From Chloroflexota bacterium (GTDB lineage Bacteria > Chloroflexota > Dehalococcoidia > Lucifugimonadales > Lucifugimonadaceae): a DNA stretch of 5,465 nucleotides. Location of the stretch: contig VXTA01000265.1 of assembly GCA_009837685.1 (NCBI GenBank), forward strand, positions 1 through 5,465, in the 5' to 3' direction. Below the pieces are notes generated by a model that was given only the letters and a program-made list of their open reading frames with translations, was not told the origin of the DNA and did no database searches. A program made the translations under genes and the position numbers. Shown in pieces: positions 4,511 to 5,465 of the stretch (position 1 is the first letter of the stretch; the number at the start of each line of letters is the position of its first letter).

Positions 4511-5465
4511 ATGCGAAAAATCTGGTTATCCACGTCAGGCGCAGCCTTGGTCCTAGCACTCGTGCTATCGGCTATTGTGTTCGCCTGCGGCTCCGAAACG
4601 ATCGTCGTTCAGACGGTTGAGGTCGAAAAGGTCGTAGAACGCGACGTTGTCCAGACAGTCGTCGTTGAGAAGCAAGTCGAGGTCGCGGGTGAGACCGTCG
4701 TCCAGACGGTCGTCGTCGAAAAAGAGGTCGCTGTTGAGGTTGAGGTGGTCAAAGAGGTCGAGGTTGAAGTCATTCGCGAGGTCGAAGTCGTCGTTACCGC
4801 AACGGCCGAAGCATATGGCGCTGGTGCAGGTGCCCAAGTCCAAGCCGCCGCAACCGCAGTCGTCGAAGCGCCAGCGACGCAATCAGGCAAGTTGGTATTC
4901 GTATCGCCCGATATCGGTGCCGGATGGTTCACCAGTTCGCCGTACGACTCTTACACGAGTGACCAGATTGGTGTAGCCGATCCCTTGATTTACGCTGACC
5001 CCGCACCGATCCCTCAACGTGGGGCTTTCAACCCGGCGATTAGTATCGCGAACGGATGGAGGGTCGCCGAAGATGCAAGGTCGATTACGTTCAACATTCG
5101 TGATGGTGTCCAGTTCCATCACGGTTGGGGCGAATTATCCGCTGAAGACGTTGCTTGGTCCTTCAACGATGCTTTGCGCGAAGGTAACACTAACGGCCGT
5201 TCAGGATTCGTTGGCGAATACCAAGGTTCTTGGGAAGCCGTTGATGACAACACCGTCATCATGCACGTCAAGGAAGGCGCGACCCTGAGTCCGGTTTGGC
5301 TCCTCGAGACTTCCAATGTCTGGCGAAACACGTTGACGGCAACTTCCAAACGCGCTATCGACGAACTTGGCACCGAGACCGGCGGCATCAAAATTGGCCA
5401 AGGTCCGTTCGAAATGGTCGAAGGCGAAGCCGACAACTTCATCGAATTCCGTGCAGTCCAGGATC
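4511..5465 (+). CDS. ABC transporter family 5 solute-binding lipoprotein (3' truncated by window)
   Basis: Extracytoplasmic solute receptor of a peptide/nickel/oligopeptide-type ABC importer. The first 318 codons are present; the gene runs off the right end without a stop. The start is fixed by a strong Shine-Dalgarno. Residues 1-26 form a lipoprotein signal: basic RK, a hydrophobic core, and lipobox VFAC with lipidated Cys26. Residues 31-95 are a Val/Glu-rich repeat stalk, and 97-125 an Ala/Gly-rich linker. The SBP_bac_5 fold then begins (GKLVFVSPDIG, about 126). Family hallmarks are ANGWRVAEDARSITFNIRDG (about 180-199), VQFHHGWGELSAEDVAWSFNDAL (about 200-222; usual form V-x-F-H-x-G-x-x-L-x-A-E-D-V-x-x-S) and WEAVDDNTVIMHVKEG (about 241-256). 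Full family members have about 500-600 residues, so roughly half is missing. Substrate cannot be read from this part. Permease and ATPase genes may follow outside the window. Confidence 0.93.
   Translation, partial: MRKIWLSTSGAALVLALVLSAIVFACGSETIVVQTVEVEKVVERDVVQTVVVEKQVEVAGETVVQTVVVEKEVAVEVEVVKEVEVEVIREVEVVVTATAEAYGAGAGAQVQAAATAVVEAPATQSGKLVFVSPDIGAGWFTSSPYDSYTSDQIGVADPLIYADPAPIPQRGAFNPAISIANGWRVAEDARSITFNIRDGVQFHHGWGELSAEDVAWSFNDALREGNTNGRSGFVGEYQGSWEAVDDNTVIMHVKEGATLSPVWLLETSNVWRNTLTATSKRAIDELGTETGGIKIGQGPFEMVEGEADNFIEFRAVQD
4604..4795 (+). repeat. Degenerate in-frame Val/Glu repeats in the lipoprotein stalk
   Basis: The unit starting VVQTV occurs at residues 32, 46 and 63 of the lipoprotein (bases 4604, 4646 and 4697), giving units of 14 and 17 codons. 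It then degrades to shorter V-E/V-K/V-R dipeptide runs ending near residue 95. The first 33 bases of units 2 and 3 (starting 4646 and 4697) agree at 26 positions. Five of the seven differences are silent, and the other two fall in one Gln-to-Glu codon. The likely role is a spacer holding the binding domain away from the membrane anchor. Confidence 0.8.

Noticed and set aside
4554..4567. TAGCAC-TC-GTGCTA inverted repeat resembling CIRCE half-sites
   Set aside because: It has a 2-base rather than 9-base spacer and lies inside the signal-peptide codons (Leu-Ala-Leu-Val-Leu) of the lipoprotein, so it is most likely chance.
4604..4795. Repeat region considered as a CRISPR array or mobile-element repeat
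   Set aside because: Units are short, contiguous, in frame and degenerate without unique spacers; they encode a protein stalk.
4565..4932. Minus-strand frames with Asp/Leu/Asn or Ser/Thr repeats opposite the lipoprotein stalk
   Set aside because: Their repetitiveness is just the reverse complement of the Val/Glu codon repeats of the plus-strand lipoprotein.

Overview
The window (5,465 bases, mid-50s % GC by eye) looks like chromosomal DNA from a bacterium of the Chloroflexota, plausibly a SAR202/Dehalococcoidia-like or other environmental lineage. This rests on the gene set and mainly on the solute-binding lipoprotein at the right edge. Its lipid-anchored N-terminus is joined to the binding domain by a long valine/glutamate repeat stalk, a style I associate with Chloroflexota transport lipoproteins. 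The placement is an inference, because no rRNA or other phylogenetic marker is present.

The left three quarters (about 1-4087) is a compact, all-plus-strand housekeeping cluster. It begins with the probable tail of an upstream gene (perhaps hemW) overlapping the start of hrcA, followed by dnaJ, prmA and rsmE. HrcA is the CIRCE-binding heat-shock repressor and DnaJ the Hsp40 co-chaperone. PrmA methylates ribosomal protein L11 and RsmE makes m3U1498 in 16S rRNA. The cluster therefore joins protein-folding stress control with ribosome modification, an arrangement also seen downstream of dnaK/dnaJ in many Gram-positive-type genomes. grpE and dnaK, often found between hrcA and dnaJ, are absent from this interval. 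Gaps are 47, 31 and 2 bases, which suggests one transcript. None of these genes has a convincing Shine-Dalgarno sequence.

From 4088 to 4223 lies a gene boundary. An imperfect hairpin just after rsmE may act as a terminator, and a good extended -10 promoter element follows. Next is a 67-codon ORF of unknown function with a well-placed ribosome binding site held in a small hairpin loop (4224-4427). After an 83-base gap with a very strong Shine-Dalgarno comes the 5' part of a family 5 (peptide/nickel/oligopeptide type) ABC transporter solute-binding lipoprotein, which runs off the right end.

I found no tRNA, rRNA, CRISPR array, insertion sequence or clear mobile element. Most of the window is ordinary core genome. 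The items most worth a second look are the uncharacterised small ORF with its own expression signals, the repeat stalk whose units have diverged mostly at silent sites, the altered SPOUT-loop residue in RsmE, and the hrcA-dnaJ adjacency without grpE/dnaK or a visible CIRCE.
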